Positions 16,184 through 26,920 of a stretch of DNA of 64,000 bases are shown here, piece after piece. The position numbers and the translations under genes were made by a program. This stretch comes from Arcobacter lacus. Lineage in GTDB: Bacteria; Campylobacterota; Campylobacteria; Campylobacterales; Arcobacteraceae. Under the pieces are notes generated by a model. It was not told the origin of the DNA and did no database searches. It saw nothing but the letters and a program-made list of their open reading frames with translations. The stretch lies in contig NZ_MUXF01000003.1 in assembly GCF_003063295.1 (NCBI RefSeq), forward strand, positions 54,444 through 118,443, written 5' to 3'. Each line of letters begins with the position of its first letter. Positions within the stretch are counted from its first letter, which is position 1.

Positions 16184-17306
16184 CTATAAAATCCTTTAAT
16201 CTTTTTAAACTCTCTTTAGTTTTCTCTTCATTTTCAACTAGAGCAATTCTTACATACTCTTTTCCAAGTCCACCTCTTCCTAAAAAACTTCCAGGTAGAA
16301 CTTTGATATTTTTTTCTTTATATAAACTTTTTGTAAATTCTAAATCATTTTCTACTTCAAGCCAAATATAAAATGTTGCTTCAGGAGTTGGTATTCCTAA
16401 AATCTCTTGTGCAATCTCAAAATTTCTTTTATATATTTTTCTAAACTCTGCCACATGATTTTGATCATTCCAAGCAACTGCTGCTGCTTCTTGTAAAGGA
16501 ACAGGACTTGCACAACCAATATAAGTTCTATATTGCAAATAATCTTTCAAAATAGTTTCATCACCAGCTATAAATCCACTTCGTAGTCCTGGTGCAGAAC
16601 TTCTTTTTGAAATAGAGTTCATAACTAAAACATTTTTAAATTCACTATTACCTACTTTTATAGATGCTTCTAAAAGAGAAGCTGGTTTTGTATTTTCATC
16701 AAAATAGATTTCACTATAACACTCATCATTTACAAGTATAAAATCAAATTCTAAAGCTTTTTTAACCCAAATTCCTAATTCATCAATATCCATTGAAGCT
16801 GATGTTGGATTATTTGGGAAATTTAAAATAACTAAATCACATCTTTTTAGTTCTTCATCACTCAAATTTGCTTTAAAATTATTCTCTTTTGTCAAGTTTA
16901 TATGAATAACCTCTGCACGACTAGCAATTGCTGCACCTTCATAAATTTGATAAAAAGGATTAGTAAATGCAATAACTGGATTTTTTTTATCAAATAAAGC
17001 AAACTGAGGAAAGTTAAATAAAACCTCTCTTGTTCCAAATGTTGGAATTATTTGACTCATTTTTAAAGATACATTAAATCTATTTTTTACAAAATTTATC
17101 ATAGATTCTCTCAAAAAAGGTTCACCAATAGTTGAGGGATATTTTCGTAAAAAAGAGCTTGTCTCTTTTAATTTATCTTGTATAAATTGTGGTGTTTCAA
17201 ACTTTGGTTCACCAATAGTTAAAGCTGATAATTCATATTTATCATTTGGAACTATATCTTTTAATAGTTCATTTAATTTTTCAAATGGATATTTTTCAAA
17301 ATTCAT
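16176..17306 (-). CDS. PLP-dependent aminotransferase class I/II, possibly DapC
   Basis: A 376-aa fold-type I aminotransferase. It shows the NFPNNPTS motif near 155-162, a DECYSE segment and the PLP lysine in NSISKRSSAPGLRSG, with the following arginine typical of the family. In Campylobacterota the genes of this type near peptidoglycan genes are candidates for N-succinyl-diaminopimelate aminotransferase. Placement just upstream of murC fits lysine/DAP supply for the wall. The substrate assignment is inference; aspartate or other amino acids are possible. Confidence 0.88.
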   Translation of the reverse strand: MNFEKYPFEKLNELLKDIVPNDKYELSALTIGEPKFETPQFIQDKLKETSSFLRKYPSTIGEPFLRESMINFVKNRFNVSLKMSQIIPTFGTREVLFNFPQFALFDKKNPVIAFTNPFYQIYEGAAIASRAEVIHINLTKENNFKANLSDEELKRCDLVILNFPNNPTSASMDIDELGIWVKKALEFDFILVNDECYSEIYFDENTKPASLLEASIKVGNSEFKNVLVMNSISKRSSAPGLRSGFIAGDETILKDYLQYRTYIGCASPVPLQEAAAVAWNDQNHVAEFRKIYKRNFEIAQEILGIPTPEATFYIWLEVENDLEFTKSLYKEKNIKVLPGSFLGRGGLGKEYVRIALVENEEKTKESLKRLKDFIDG

Positions 17307-17314
17307 ATATTTCC

Positions 17315-18751
17315 TTAATTTTCTTCTGAAACTGGGATTAGAAGTTGGTTAAATTTATTCATGTCAAATGCTATAACATCGCTATTTGTATTAAAAATTT
17401 TAAAAAGTACTCTTTTTTTAAACATTTTTTTCTTTAAAGGCAAAATTTGAAGCATATCTTTTTGTTTTTTCAATTCTCGGATTGGGTTTTCACTACTTGA
17501 AACAATTTCTATTTTTTCATTATACAATTTTGCTAAATTCTCAAAATGGTCAACTAAAGTTATTTTTCCATCTTTTTCACCAATTGGGTCTAAATCAAAA
17601 AGTTTAGTTTTTATTTTCAATTGACTTGAAACATCAAATACTATTGGAGAAATTTGTTCATAAGATTTTGTGTCATTTAAAACAACACCTGTTCTTTTTA
17701 CTGCTTTTAAACTCTCTTTTCCAAATTTGAATATTGGGATTTTTAAATCAAATAATGTATCTTTTATAAACTCTTTATACTTAAACATTTCAGATGTTAG
17801 CATCAACATACCAATATTATATTTTCTACTATCTTCTTTTAATATTTTTATAAAACCTTTGTTTGCATAATCAATTTGCAAAACAATAGTTGGGAAGTGT
17901 TTTAACTCTTCTTTTATTAAATTCATAATTGGAACAGTTGTTGGTCGTGTAACTTTTACTATCAATAAAGAATTTTTTAGTTTTTCATTCATATATTTTG
18001 CTTCATCAAGAGCTTTTTTTATACTAATTTCATTCTCTAAATATAAATCTAAATACAAATAAATCTTACTTCCAAATGGCATAGGAAATTGTCCTTGTGT
18101 TTTTCCTATAGCATTATAAATATTCATCAAAATATTTGGTTTTCCAATAACTAAAATCAAATCATTTGGTTTTAAAACTAAAGTTGGATTTATATCTATC
18201 ATTTTTTGGTTTCTATAAAGCCCAAAAATTCTCCACTGTTTTTGCTCAATTGAACCAATAGAACGATATGCATAAGAACTTCCAAATGGAACTCTTATTT
18301 CCATAATTTCACCTTGTTTTAATCCAATATTTTGTGCTAAAACTGGAACATTAGGAAGACGTTCAACCATTCCATTTGCTAAAACTTCAATTCCTCTATA
18401 TACATTTAGCATTGGGTCATTGCTAACTTTTATTCCCCAATAGTCTAAAATTGTGATTTGAAGGTTTTTCTTATATTCTCTAATATTTTTAATAACATTT
18501 AATATTTCATCTTTTGAATTAAGTGCCATCAAAACTTCTGTATGGATATTTTTATCTAAAACCATAGATAGTTTTGATTTTGATGTTGGGTCAAATTTAT
18601 AAAATGTAAAGTTTGAAGGTTTTTGAACAGGTAAAATAACATCATTTATGTAAATAACATCATAACTATTATCACCTGTATTTGCTTCTACAATTCTTTG
18701 TAATAGTTTTTTTGCAACTATTCCATCTAATATAATCAATATTTTTTTCAT
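17315..18751 (-). CDS. TrkA-C/RCK-like NAD-binding protein (COG3400 type)
   Basis: About 478 aa. The N-terminus (MKKILIILDGIVAKKLLQRI) is a Rossmann-like strand-helix start. Around residues 135-225 is a TrkA-C/RCK_C-like domain (GEIMEIRVPFGSSYAYRSIG ... LVLKPNDLILVIGKP). A second alpha/beta region follows. The protein resembles Campylobacterota proteins annotated as potassium-channel or NAD-binding regulators. The frame can begin at TTG 18757, but ATG 18751 gives the expected MKK start, so I use it. No membrane helix is visible, so any transporter partner is elsewhere. Confidence 0.75.
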   Translation of the reverse strand: MKKILIILDGIVAKKLLQRIVEANTGDNSYDVIYINDVILPVQKPSNFTFYKFDPTSKSKLSMVLDKNIHTEVLMALNSKDEILNVIKNIREYKKNLQITILDYWGIKVSNDPMLNVYRGIEVLANGMVERLPNVPVLAQNIGLKQGEIMEIRVPFGSSYAYRSIGSIEQKQWRIFGLYRNQKMIDINPTLVLKPNDLILVIGKPNILMNIYNAIGKTQGQFPMPFGSKIYLYLDLYLENEISIKKALDEAKYMNEKLKNSLLIVKVTRPTTVPIMNLIKEELKHFPTIVLQIDYANKGFIKILKEDSRKYNIGMLMLTSEMFKYKEFIKDTLFDLKIPIFKFGKESLKAVKRTGVVLNDTKSYEQISPIVFDVSSQLKIKTKLFDLDPIGEKDGKITLVDHFENLAKLYNEKIEIVSSSENPIRELKKQKDMLQILPLKKKMFKKRVLFKIFNTNSDVIAFDMNKFNQLLIPVSEEN

Positions 18752-18855
18752 AGGCAAAATTATATCTTAAAAAAATTAATTCTATATTTGAGTTACGATA
18801 GATAAATCTTACTTTAGATACAATAACAGCTTATCTAAAAAAAAGGTTTTTATAA

Positions 18856-19980
<1,125 letters not shown>

Positions 19981-20023
19981 ACACTTTTTTGATAAAATAA
20001 ATGAGAAAAATTAAGGATAAAAA

Positions 20024-20317
20024 ATGATTACAGTTGATGATAAATTAATTGCAAAATTAGAAAAATTATCAAGTTTACAAGTTGATGATGAAAGAAAAGA
20101 GAAACTAAAATCAGAATTAGCTGATATTATAAACTTTGTTGAAAACTTAAATGATATTGATGTATCAAATATCGAAGCTACTTTCAGCACTATTGAAGGT
20201 GGAACTCCACTAAGAGAAGATACTTCAAAACAAAATTTAGAACTATCAAATCATATTTTAAATCATGCTCCAAAAAGTGAAGATGGTTATTTCATAGTTC
20301 CAAAAATAATCGAGTAA
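20024..20317 (+). CDS. gatC: Asp/Glu-tRNA amidotransferase subunit C
   Basis: A 97-aa GatC with the typical N-terminal helix pair (DDKLIAKLEKLSSLQVDDE), the ADIINFVENLNDIDVSNIEAT linker and the C-terminal APKSEDGYFIVPKIIE. GatC stabilises the GatAB complex that converts Glu-tRNA(Gln) and Asp-tRNA(Asn). gatA and gatB are not in this window. AAGGAT precedes the ATG. Confidence 0.96.
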   Translation: MITVDDKLIAKLEKLSSLQVDDERKEKLKSELADIINFVENLNDIDVSNIEATFSTIEGGTPLREDTSKQNLELSNHILNHAPKSEDGYFIVPKIIE

Positions 20318-20454
20318 AGCTTTATTCATAAAGCTCTTTAGAATTTTTTCAAAGAGAGTTCTAAAGAACAAGCTACTTTTAAGGATTTTTTATAAATCCT
20401 GCTAAAAAGTAGTCATAAAATATTTTGGTTTCCCTTTAAAAAGGGAACTTTTTT
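20318..20454 (+). other. Run of stem-loops between gatC and the ArsC-like gene
   Basis: Four inverted repeats lie head to tail: AGCTTTA/TAAAGCT at 20318-20335, CTTTAGAA/TTCTAAAG at 20336-20366, a nested hairpin with outer CTACTTTT/AAAAGTAG and inner AGGATTT/AAATCCT at 20373-20412, and a terminator at 20428-20454. The density of pairing is unlike other gaps here. It may be a processed 3' untranslated RNA, an attenuator, or a small repeat element. Confidence 0.5.
20428..20454 (+). terminator. Rho-independent terminator after gatC
   Basis: TTCCCTTT (20430-20437) and AAAGGGAA (20440-20447) form a hairpin followed by six T residues (20449-20454). It lies only 14 bases upstream of the next gene, so it may end the gatC transcript or attenuate the following gene. 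Confidence 0.65.
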
Positions 20455-20467
20455 AAAGGAATAGTAT

Positions 20468-20809
20468 ATGATTACAGTTTATGGAATAAAAACTTGTGGA
20501 AGTGTAAGGAATGCTCTAAAATTTTTTAAAGACCATAATATTGAAGTTGATTTTTTTGATTTTAAACAGAATTCTCCAACAGCTTCTCAAATAAAAAATT
20601 GGACTACAAAAGTAGATATAAATGTTCTTTTTAATAGTAAAGGTACAAAATATAAAACTTTAAATCTAAAAGAACTAAATCTTGATGATAATGGAAAATA
20701 TGAGTGGCTTTGTAAAGAACCAATGCTTTTTAAAAGACCTGTTATTGAATATGGTGATAAGTTAGTTGTAGCTTGGGATGAAGAAGAGTATAAAAAGATT
20801 TTTTTATAA
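20468..20809 (+). CDS. ArsC/Spx/YffB-family thioredoxin-fold protein
   Basis: A 113-aa protein with the family start ITVYGIKTCGSVRNALKFF, a single active-site-position cysteine (C10) followed by a basic residue, and the C-terminal MLFKRPVIEYGDKLVVAWDEEEY segment, where the RPV motif is conserved. Members include arsenate reductases and the YffB/Spx group; lacking a second nearby cysteine, it fits YffB-like proteins better. Its exact substrate is not clear. Confidence 0.88.
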   Translation: MITVYGIKTCGSVRNALKFFKDHNIEVDFFDFKQNSPTASQIKNWTTKVDINVLFNSKGTKYKTLNLKELNLDDNGKYEWLCKEPMLFKRPVIEYGDKLVVAWDEEEYKKIFL

Positions 20810-20819
20810 ATGATTATGC

Positions 20820-20843
20820 AGTAAAAGAAATTTTTCTTTTACT
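20820..20843. terminator. Bidirectional terminator hairpin
   Basis: AGTAAAAG (20820-20827) pairs with CTTTTACT (20836-20843) around AAATTTTT. It lies between the convergent ArsC-like and DAHP synthase genes, touching the stop of the latter. T- and A-rich arms could serve both directions. Confidence 0.5.
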
Positions 20844-22194
20844 ACTTTCTTGCTTCTTTTAGTGTGTCAGCTATCATAAACGCCAATTCCAAAGCTTGAT
20901 CAGCATTTAATCTTGGATCACATTGAGTATGATATCTACTTGCTAAATCTCCTTCAGTTACAGCAGAAGATTTACTTCCTGTACACTCTGTTACATTTTG
21001 CCCTGTCATTTCAAGGTGAATTCCACCTGCATAAGAACCTTGAGCTCTATGTATTTGGAAAAATTGTTTTACTTCACTTAAAATAGCTTCAAAATCTCTT
21101 GTTTTATAACCATTTTCAGCTTTGATTGTATTTCCATGCATTGGATCACTTGACCAAAGCACTTTTTTACCCTCTTCTTCAACTCTTTTTAGAAGTTTAG
21201 GGAAATGATCTGCTATTTTATTTGCACCCATTCTAACTATTAAGTTTAATCTTCCAGCTTCATTATTTGGATTAAGAGTATCTATTAATTTAAGTAATTC
21301 ATCTTCTTTCATAGATGGTCCTACTTTGCATCCTATTGGATTATTAATTCCTCTAAAATACTCAATATGAGCACCATCAAGTTCTCTTGTTCTATCTCCA
21401 ATCCATAACATATGAGCGGCACAGTTAAACCAATCACCAGTTATTGAATCACGTCTAGTTAATGCTTGTTCATAATTTAACAACAATGCTTCATGAGAAG
21501 TAAATAGTGTTGTTTGATTTAATTGTGGAGTATTTTCACTTGTAATTCCACAGGCTTTCATAAATGCTAAACTTTCACTTATTTTATTTGCAAGTTCTTC
21601 ATATTTTGTACCTAAAGTATTATCTTTTACGAAATCCAAATTCCATAAATGAACTTGATTTAAATCAGCCATTCCACCTCTTGCAAATGCTCTTAAAAGA
21701 TTCATTGTTGCAGCACTTTGATTATATGCTTTTAAAAGTTTTTTTGCTTTTGGTTCTCTTGATTCTAAAGAAAAATCAATATCATTTATAATATCTCCTC
21801 TATATGAAGGAAGACTTAATCCATTTATATCTTCAAAATCAGCACTTCTAGGTTTTGCAAACTGACCTGCAACTCGTCCAACTTTTACAACAGGACAACC
21901 ACCTGAAAAAGTTAAAACAACTGCCATTTGCATCATTACTTTGAATAAATCTTTTATATTTGTTGCATTAAAAACATTAAATGATTCAGCACAATCTCCA
22001 CCTTGAAGTAAAAATGCCTCTCTATTTACAACTTTTGCAAGTTGTTTTTTTAAATTTAATGCTTCACCAGCAAATATCAAAGGAGGATAAGAAGCAAGTT
22101 CTTTTTCTACTTGTGCCAAAGTTTCTAAATCATTATAAGTTGGTTGTTGTTTTATAGGAAAATTTCTCCAGCTACTTGGAGTCCAGTTATTCAT
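20842..22194 (-). CDS. Class II 3-deoxy-7-phosphoheptulonate (DAHP) synthase
   Basis: A 450-aa enzyme for the first step of the shikimate pathway, joining PEP and erythrose-4-phosphate. It belongs to the plant-like class [18 protein letters not shown] start, [11 protein letters not shown] with the metal-binding cysteine, [23 protein letters not shown] and the C-terminal [15 protein letters not shown] motif. The length is normal. Transaldolase lies upstream on the same strand, 66 bases away; transaldolase and transketolase (55.9 kb) both make erythrose-4-phosphate, so the neighbourhood makes metabolic sense. Confidence 0.96.
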   Translation of the reverse strand: MNNWTPSSWRNFPIKQQPTYNDLETLAQVEKELASYPPLIFAGEALNLKKQLAKVVNREAFLLQGGDCAESFNVFNATNIKDLFKVMMQMAVVLTFSGGCPVVKVGRVAGQFAKPRSADFEDINGLSLPSYRGDIINDIDFSLESREPKAKKLLKAYNQSAATMNLLRAFARGGMADLNQVHLWNLDFVKDNTLGTKYEELANKISESLAFMKACGITSENTPQLNQTTLFTSHEALLLNYEQALTRRDSITGDWFNCAAHMLWIGDRTRELDGAHIEYFRGINNPIGCKVGPSMKEDELLKLIDTLNPNNEAGRLNLIVRMGANKIADHFPKLLKRVEEEGKKVLWSSDPMHGNTIKAENGYKTRDFEAILSEVKQFFQIHRAQGSYAGGIHLEMTGQNVTECTGSKSSAVTEGDLASRYHTQCDPRLNADQALELAFMIADTLKEARK

Positions 22195-22260
22195 TTTGTT
22201 TACCTTTATTATATTATTTTATTATTGGAAAAATTTTATCCAATATATCTTAAAATCTTT

Positions 22261-23253
22261 TTAATGTTTTAATTTTGAAAGCAAATCTTTAAAAGAGTTC
22301 TTAAATGCTTCTAAACCATCAGTTAAAAGTTTTTCATAAACTTCTTCCATTTTGATACCTTTATCTTTTAAAAGTTCAAAATACTTGTCACAATCTGATT
22401 CACTCATAATTGTTGTTTGTTCTTTTTTTCCATCAGTTAACCAATCTTCAATAGTAGCTAGTGGTGCAGTATTTACAGAATTTGGATAAATCAAATTATC
22501 TATATAATAGCTTGGACTTAATTCATTTCCTTTTACACCTGTACTTGCGAATAAAGTTCTAATATTAGCATTTTCAAATTTATTTACTTCATAATAACAT
22601 TTTGTTGCATTGATGATTCCAAGTTTTGATGATTGTAGTCCCTTGCTAGAAAGTTCACTATCCATCATTCTATCAAATCTTGAAACAAATACCGAAATAA
22701 CAGCTTTTATATCTTTATTTGAATCTTTTATTCCTTCATCTAAAGCTTGTACACATTTAATAGCTTGAAAAGGAGAAAAAATCAAAGTTGCATTTACATT
22801 TATTCCTCTTGAAGTCAACTCTCTCATAGCTATATATCCAGCATTTGTTGCAGGTATTTTTATCATAACATTTTCAGCATTTATAGAGCTATAAAGTCTA
22901 ATTCCTTCTTCAATAGTTCCAGCAGCATCATCACATAAAAGTGGATCAACTTCAATAGAAATAAACCCATCATCTGCATCTTTTTTGTGTAAATCATCTA
23001 GTAAAAAAGCTGCTCTTTTAATATCAGTTAATGCCAACTCTTCATAAATAGTTTTTTCATTATTTGCTTGTAACATATCAAGTTGTTGTTTGTATGCAAC
23101 CGATGTTGTAATTGATGATTCAAAAATAGCAGGATTTGAAGTTGCACCTTGAATAATACCTTTGTTGATTATCTCTTTAAATCTATTTTCTAAAAAATCT
23201 CTTTCAATAAAATCACACCATAAAGAGTAATTTATTTCTTCTTTTAATCCCAT
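22261..23253 (-). CDS. tal: Transaldolase
   Basis: A 330-aa pentose-phosphate enzyme. The Schiff-base lysine is K132 in NVMIKIPATNAGY. Other family segments are GATSNPAIFESSI near residue 36 and VFVSRFDRMMD near 190. The length matches the transaldolases of Campylobacterota. It starts 2 bases after the serB stop and is probably co-transcribed with it. It supplies erythrose-4-phosphate, the substrate of the DAHP synthase downstream. Confidence 0.95.
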   Translation of the reverse strand: MGLKEEINYSLWCDFIERDFLENRFKEIINKGIIQGATSNPAIFESSITTSVAYKQQLDMLQANNEKTIYEELALTDIKRAAFLLDDLHKKDADDGFISIEVDPLLCDDAAGTIEEGIRLYSSINAENVMIKIPATNAGYIAMRELTSRGINVNATLIFSPFQAIKCVQALDEGIKDSNKDIKAVISVFVSRFDRMMDSELSSKGLQSSKLGIINATKCYYEVNKFENANIRTLFASTGVKGNELSPSYYIDNLIYPNSVNTAPLATIEDWLTDGKKEQTTIMSESDCDKYFELLKDKGIKMEEVYEKLLTDGLEAFKNSFKDLLSKLKH

Positions 23254-23255
23254 TA

Positions 23256-23882
23256 TTAAGCCTTTATATTATCTAAAATTTTTGTTAAATCTTTTGTATC
23301 AACTATGATATTTGCTTCTTTTTTCAAAATCTCTTTTGCACAAAAAGCAACTCTTGTATCTGCATGTTCAAACATAGATAAATCATTTGCTCCATCACCA
23401 CAAACCAAAGTATTTTCTCTTGAAACACCTAAAATTGATTGAAGTCTTTGAAGCATATCACCTTTTGAAAAACCAAACATCATATCTCCACCAACAAGTC
23501 CTGTTAGAACTCCATTTTTTTCATGTAAAACATTTGAAAAATCAGCATCAAGACCTAATTTTATCTTAGCGGGTGTTGTTCCAACTCTAAATCCACCTGA
23601 AAAACAAACTACTTTATAACCCATCTTTTTTAATTCAGGAATAAGTTCATACGAACCATTCATCAAAGGAAGATTTTCACAAATCTCTACAACTTTTTTA
23701 TATTCTAAACCTTTTAATAAAGCTACTCTTGTAGTTAAAGATTCAAAAAAATCTAATCTTCCACTCATAGCTTCTTCAGTGATTTTTGCTACTTTTGCAC
23801 CAAGATTTAACTCTTGTGCTAAAAAATCTATTGTCTCACCATCCATAAGTGTTGAATCAAAATCAAAAACAGCTAATTTCAT
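23256..23882 (-). CDS. serB: Phosphoserine phosphatase
   Basis: About 208 aa, HAD superfamily. The nucleophile motif is FDFDST (D7, D9), followed by MDGETIDFLA, the SGGF motif (CFSGGFRVG), and the DGANDLSMF metal motif. It makes L-serine from phosphoserine. The frame could start with TTG at 23885 (two methionine-like starts in a row), but ATG 23882 gives the canonical MKLAVFDFD start. It is divergent from metF, with a shared 80-base promoter gap. Confidence 0.95.
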   Translation of the reverse strand: MKLAVFDFDSTLMDGETIDFLAQELNLGAKVAKITEEAMSGRLDFFESLTTRVALLKGLEYKKVVEICENLPLMNGSYELIPELKKMGYKVVCFSGGFRVGTTPAKIKLGLDADFSNVLHEKNGVLTGLVGGDMMFGFSKGDMLQRLQSILGVSRENTLVCGDGANDLSMFEHADTRVAFCAKEILKKEANIIVDTKDLTKILDNIKA

Positions 23883-23912
23883 CAATTTTCCCTAATTTTA
23901 GTCTTTAAAAGG

Positions 23913-23918
23913 TATAAT
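23913..23918 (+). promoter_or_regulatory. -10 box for metF
   Basis: TATAAT at 23913-23918 in the serB-metF divergent gap, inside a short palindrome GGTATAATAATACC. It is 45 bases before the metF start. Confidence 0.45.
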
Positions 23919-23962
23919 AATACCCAATTTTAACTAAATATATAAAAGGAAACTTTTTTCTA

Positions 23963-24874
23963 ATGTTTGAAACACTTATACAAAAACTGCAAGAAGATAA
24001 ATATTTAACTCTTGAAACAACTCCTCAACATGAGCCTTCAATGCACAATATCATTGAAAAAATAAAAAAATTTAATCTACAAGATAAAATTGATGGTTTT
24101 TCATGCACAGATAATCCTTTGGCAAAGTTAAGATACAACTCTTTATTTGCTGCTTTAAAATTACAACAAGAGTTTAAAAAACCAGTAATTGCAACAATGA
24201 CTATGAGAGATAGAAATAAAATTGCTTTGCAATCAGATTTACTTGGAGCAAATGATTTTGATGTTCGTGCAATTTTAGCATTAACAGGTGATCCAGCTAA
24301 AATGAGTGATCAGCCAAATAGTAAAGGTGTTTTTGAGGCAAACTCTTTAATGCTTTTGAAAATGATAAAATCATTTAATTATGGAATGGACTTTGCAGGA
24401 CATCCTTTTAAAATCGAACCAAAACAAATATTTCCTTTTGCTGTTGTAAACTCTTATGCAAAAAATTTCTCTTCTTTAGAGAAAAAAATGCACTTAAAAA
24501 TTCAAAATGGAGCAATAGGAATTATCACTCAACCTATTTTCGATATAGAAAATGCACAAAAACTTCTTGAAAGTTTTGATATAGCTAAAGAAAATGTTGA
24601 AGGAGATAAAAGAAAATCTCAATTAATTTTTGGACTTTTCCCTATAACAAAACTACGAACAGCACTATTTTTATCTGCACAAGTTCCTGGAATTCATGTT
24701 CCACAATTTTGGATTGATGCTCTTGAGAAAGCTCACAATATTGGTGAAGAAGAAGAGTATAAAGTAGGAATGGAATTAAGTAACAATTTATTTAAAGAGT
24801 TAAATAAACTTCATCCAAAAATTCACTTGATGACAGCAAATAGATTTGATGTTGCAAATGAGATTATCTCTTGA
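23963..24874 (+). CDS. metF: Methylenetetrahydrofolate reductase
   Basis: A 303-aa FAD enzyme that makes 5-methyl-THF for methionine synthesis. It has the TLETTPQHEPS start, where the family has an E-x-x-PP type active-site glutamate, the LLGANDFDVRAILALTGDP segment, and GIITQPIFDIENAQKLL. The end overlaps the ruvX start by 4 bases. The short N-terminus matches the Campylobacterota form. Confidence 0.9.
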   Translation: MFETLIQKLQEDKYLTLETTPQHEPSMHNIIEKIKKFNLQDKIDGFSCTDNPLAKLRYNSLFAALKLQQEFKKPVIATMTMRDRNKIALQSDLLGANDFDVRAILALTGDPAKMSDQPNSKGVFEANSLMLLKMIKSFNYGMDFAGHPFKIEPKQIFPFAVVNSYAKNFSSLEKKMHLKIQNGAIGIITQPIFDIENAQKLLESFDIAKENVEGDKRKSQLIFGLFPITKLRTALFLSAQVPGIHVPQFWIDALEKAHNIGEEEEYKVGMELSNNLFKELNKLHPKIHLMTANRFDVANEIIS

Positions 24875-25251
24875 AATTAGCTTCGATTGATGTAGGTCTT
24901 AAAAGAATTGGCGTTGCCATTTGTCTTACAAGTGATATAGTAACTCCACAAAATGCAATTTTACGAAAAAATAGAAATCAAGCTGCTAATGATGTAAATA
25001 CTTTTTTAAAAGAGTGGGAAATTGAAAAACTAATCGTTGGTTTCCCCACTTCAAGTGAAGATATGCAAAACAGAATCAAACACTTTGTTAACCTACTTGA
25101 ACTTCAAATTCCATATGAATTTTGTGAAGAGAATATGAGTTCAATTGAAGCAGAAGAATTAATCAAAGGTGAAATAAAATATAAAAGAGATGGCAGAGTT
25201 GACTCACTTGCTGCTAAAATAATATTAGAACGATATTTAAAAAATAAATAA
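24871..25251 (+). CDS. ruvX: RuvX/YqgF Holliday-junction-resolvase-like protein
   Basis: A 126-aa RNase H-fold protein. It has the first acidic strand (MKLASIDVGLKRIGVA, D7), LIVGFPTSSEDMQNR, and the C-terminal DSLAAKIILERYL. The start codon is TTG, overlapping the metF stop as TTGA, so translation is coupled. In E. coli the protein acts in 16S pre-rRNA maturation; the resolvase role is less certain. In other Campylobacterota ruvX is often beside dprA, but here it is about 10 kb away. Confidence 0.92.
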   Translation: MKLASIDVGLKRIGVAICLTSDIVTPQNAILRKNRNQAANDVNTFLKEWEIEKLIVGFPTSSEDMQNRIKHFVNLLELQIPYEFCEENMSSIEAEELIKGEIKYKRDGRVDSLAAKIILERYLKNK

Positions 25252-25272
25252 TTTAATAAAGGAAAAAAACTT

Positions 25273-26499
25273 ATGAATTTTACATTTAATCCATATTACA
25301 CACTAATTATAGCCGTTATAGTTTTACTTATAGGAAAAGTCTTAGTAAATAAAATAGACTTTCTAAAAAGATATAATATTCCAGAACCAGTTGCTGGAGG
25401 TCTTGTTGCAGCACTTTGTACGACTGTTGTACACTACTTTTTTGGATATAGTATAACAACAAGTACAGAACTTCAAACAAGTTTTATGCTAATTTTCTTT
25501 GCATCAATTGGACTTAGTGCAAACTTTTATAAACTAAAAGAAGGTGGAAAAAGCCTTGTAATCTTTCTTTTTGTTATAGCTAGTTTTATTGTAGTTCAAA
25601 ATTTTGTTGGTGTTTCACTTGCTACAATTTTAGGTATTGATCCACTTATTGGATTAATCGCTGGTTCAATAACTCTTACGGGAGGACATGGAACTGCTGG
25701 TGCTTGGGGAAGTATATTAGAAACAAAATATGGTATAGAAAATGCTACTGCTCTTGGTATGGCAGGTGCTACTTTTGGTCTTGTAATGGGTGGAATTATT
25801 GGTGGACCACTTGCAAAACTTCTAATAAATAGATATAAAATTAAAAATGGACATCTTCAAAAAGACGAGAATGACACTGGAAATAAAAAAGTAATTGATG
25901 AATTTGTACCATTTGAGTATCCAAAAGCAGTAAGGTTAATCACTACAAATAGTGCAATTACAACTTTAGGACTTTTTGCAGCTTGTTTAGCTTTTGCTGA
26001 TTTTATGACAGGTTTTTCAAAAGGAACATCATTTGAATTACCTACTTTTGTTTGGGCATTAGCAGGTGGTGTAATTTTAAGGAATGTTTTAGAAAATATA
26101 CTAAAAGTAGAAATTTTTGATAGAGCTATAGACGTATTTGGAAATGCTTCTTTATCTTTATTTCTTGCAATGGCACTGCTTTCACTTAAACTTTGGCAAT
26201 TATCGAATTTAGCTGGTGCATTATCTGTAATTTTAGTTACTCAAGTTATTGTTATGATTTTATATGCTTATTTTGTAACATTTAGAGCTATGGGTAAAAA
26301 TTATGATGCTAGTGTTTTAGCTGCTGGTCATTGTGGTTTTGGATTAGGTGCTACTCCAACAGCAGTTGCAAATATGCAAGCTATAACAAACGTATATGGA
26401 GTTTCTCACAAAGCTTTCTTAATTGTTCCTCTTTGTGGAGCGTTTTTTGTCGATTTAATAAATGCTACAATAATTCAAGTTATTTTGAAATTGTTTTAA
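25273..26499 (+). CDS. gltS: Sodium/glutamate symporter
   Basis: A 408-aa inner membrane protein of the ESS family with about ten hydrophobic segments. Family signatures include IPEPVAGGLVAAL (37-49), LTGGHGTAGAWG near 137, and the repeat HCGFGLGATPTAVANMQA near 353, the two pseudo-symmetric pore loops. It imports glutamate with sodium. AAAGGAAAAAAAC precedes the ATG. Confidence 0.95.
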   Translation: MNFTFNPYYTLIIAVIVLLIGKVLVNKIDFLKRYNIPEPVAGGLVAALCTTVVHYFFGYSITTSTELQTSFMLIFFASIGLSANFYKLKEGGKSLVIFLFVIASFIVVQNFVGVSLATILGIDPLIGLIAGSITLTGGHGTAGAWGSILETKYGIENATALGMAGATFGLVMGGIIGGPLAKLLINRYKIKNGHLQKDENDTGNKKVIDEFVPFEYPKAVRLITTNSAITTLGLFAACLAFADFMTGFSKGTSFELPTFVWALAGGVILRNVLENILKVEIFDRAIDVFGNASLSLFLAMALLSLKLWQLSNLAGALSVILVTQVIVMILYAYFVTFRAMGKNYDASVLAAGHCGFGLGATPTAVANMQAITNVYGVSHKAFLIVPLCGAFFVDLINATIIQVILKLF

Positions 26500-26507
26500 T
26501 AAAAATG

Positions 26508-26529
26508 CTATAAGAAGTAATTCTTATAG
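26508..26529. terminator. Terminator hairpin after gltS
   Basis: CTATAAGAA (26508-26516) and TTCTTATAG (26521-26529) form a 9-bp stem with a 4-base loop, followed by TATCTTTACTTTTTTTT. It lies between the convergent gltS and acpS. Confidence 0.65.
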
Positions 26530-26534
26530 TATCT

Positions 26535-26891
26535 TTACTTTTTTTTCAAAACATTTACAACAACTGCTATTGCAAAACCTGCATCATGAGTTATTGTAAG
26601 GTGAGATTTTTTTATACCAAATTTTTTTCTAATCTCTTTTTTATACTTTATTTTTGGTGCTCCCAACTCATCTTTTTTTATTTTAATATCATGAAAACTA
26701 CAACTACCGCCAATTCCAGTTCCTATTGCTTTTGAAGCCGCTTCTTTTGCCGCCCAAAATCCAGCTGCTGTTTCTGGCTTTTTGATTAATTCAATTTCAT
26801 CAGGATTTAAAAACTTTTCATAAAATTTATCACCAAATTTTTCATACATTTTTTTTATTCTATCTGTTGAAGTTATATCTATACCTATCAT
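26535..26891 (-). CDS. acpS: Holo-[acyl-carrier-protein] synthase
   Basis: A 118-aa phosphopantetheinyl transferase that activates ACP. It shows MIGIDITSTDRI with the metal aspartate D5, GFWAAKEAASKAIGTGIG with the catalytic E-x-x-x-K block, and SHLTITHDAGFAIAVV near the end. The length is standard. It is divergent from the ABC permease, with only 29 bases between the starts. Confidence 0.96.
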   Translation of the reverse strand: MIGIDITSTDRIKKMYEKFGDKFYEKFLNPDEIELIKKPETAAGFWAAKEAASKAIGTGIGGSCSFHDIKIKKDELGAPKIKYKKEIRKKFGIKKSHLTITHDAGFAIAVVVNVLKKK

Positions 26892-26920
26892 TTAAACCTA
26901 TCTTTTGTATAATTTCGACC

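Noticed and set aside
26867..26920. Upstream extension of the ABC permease
   Set aside because: It would overlap the acpS start and adds a poor hydrophobic stretch; ATG 26921 begins the expected membrane helix.
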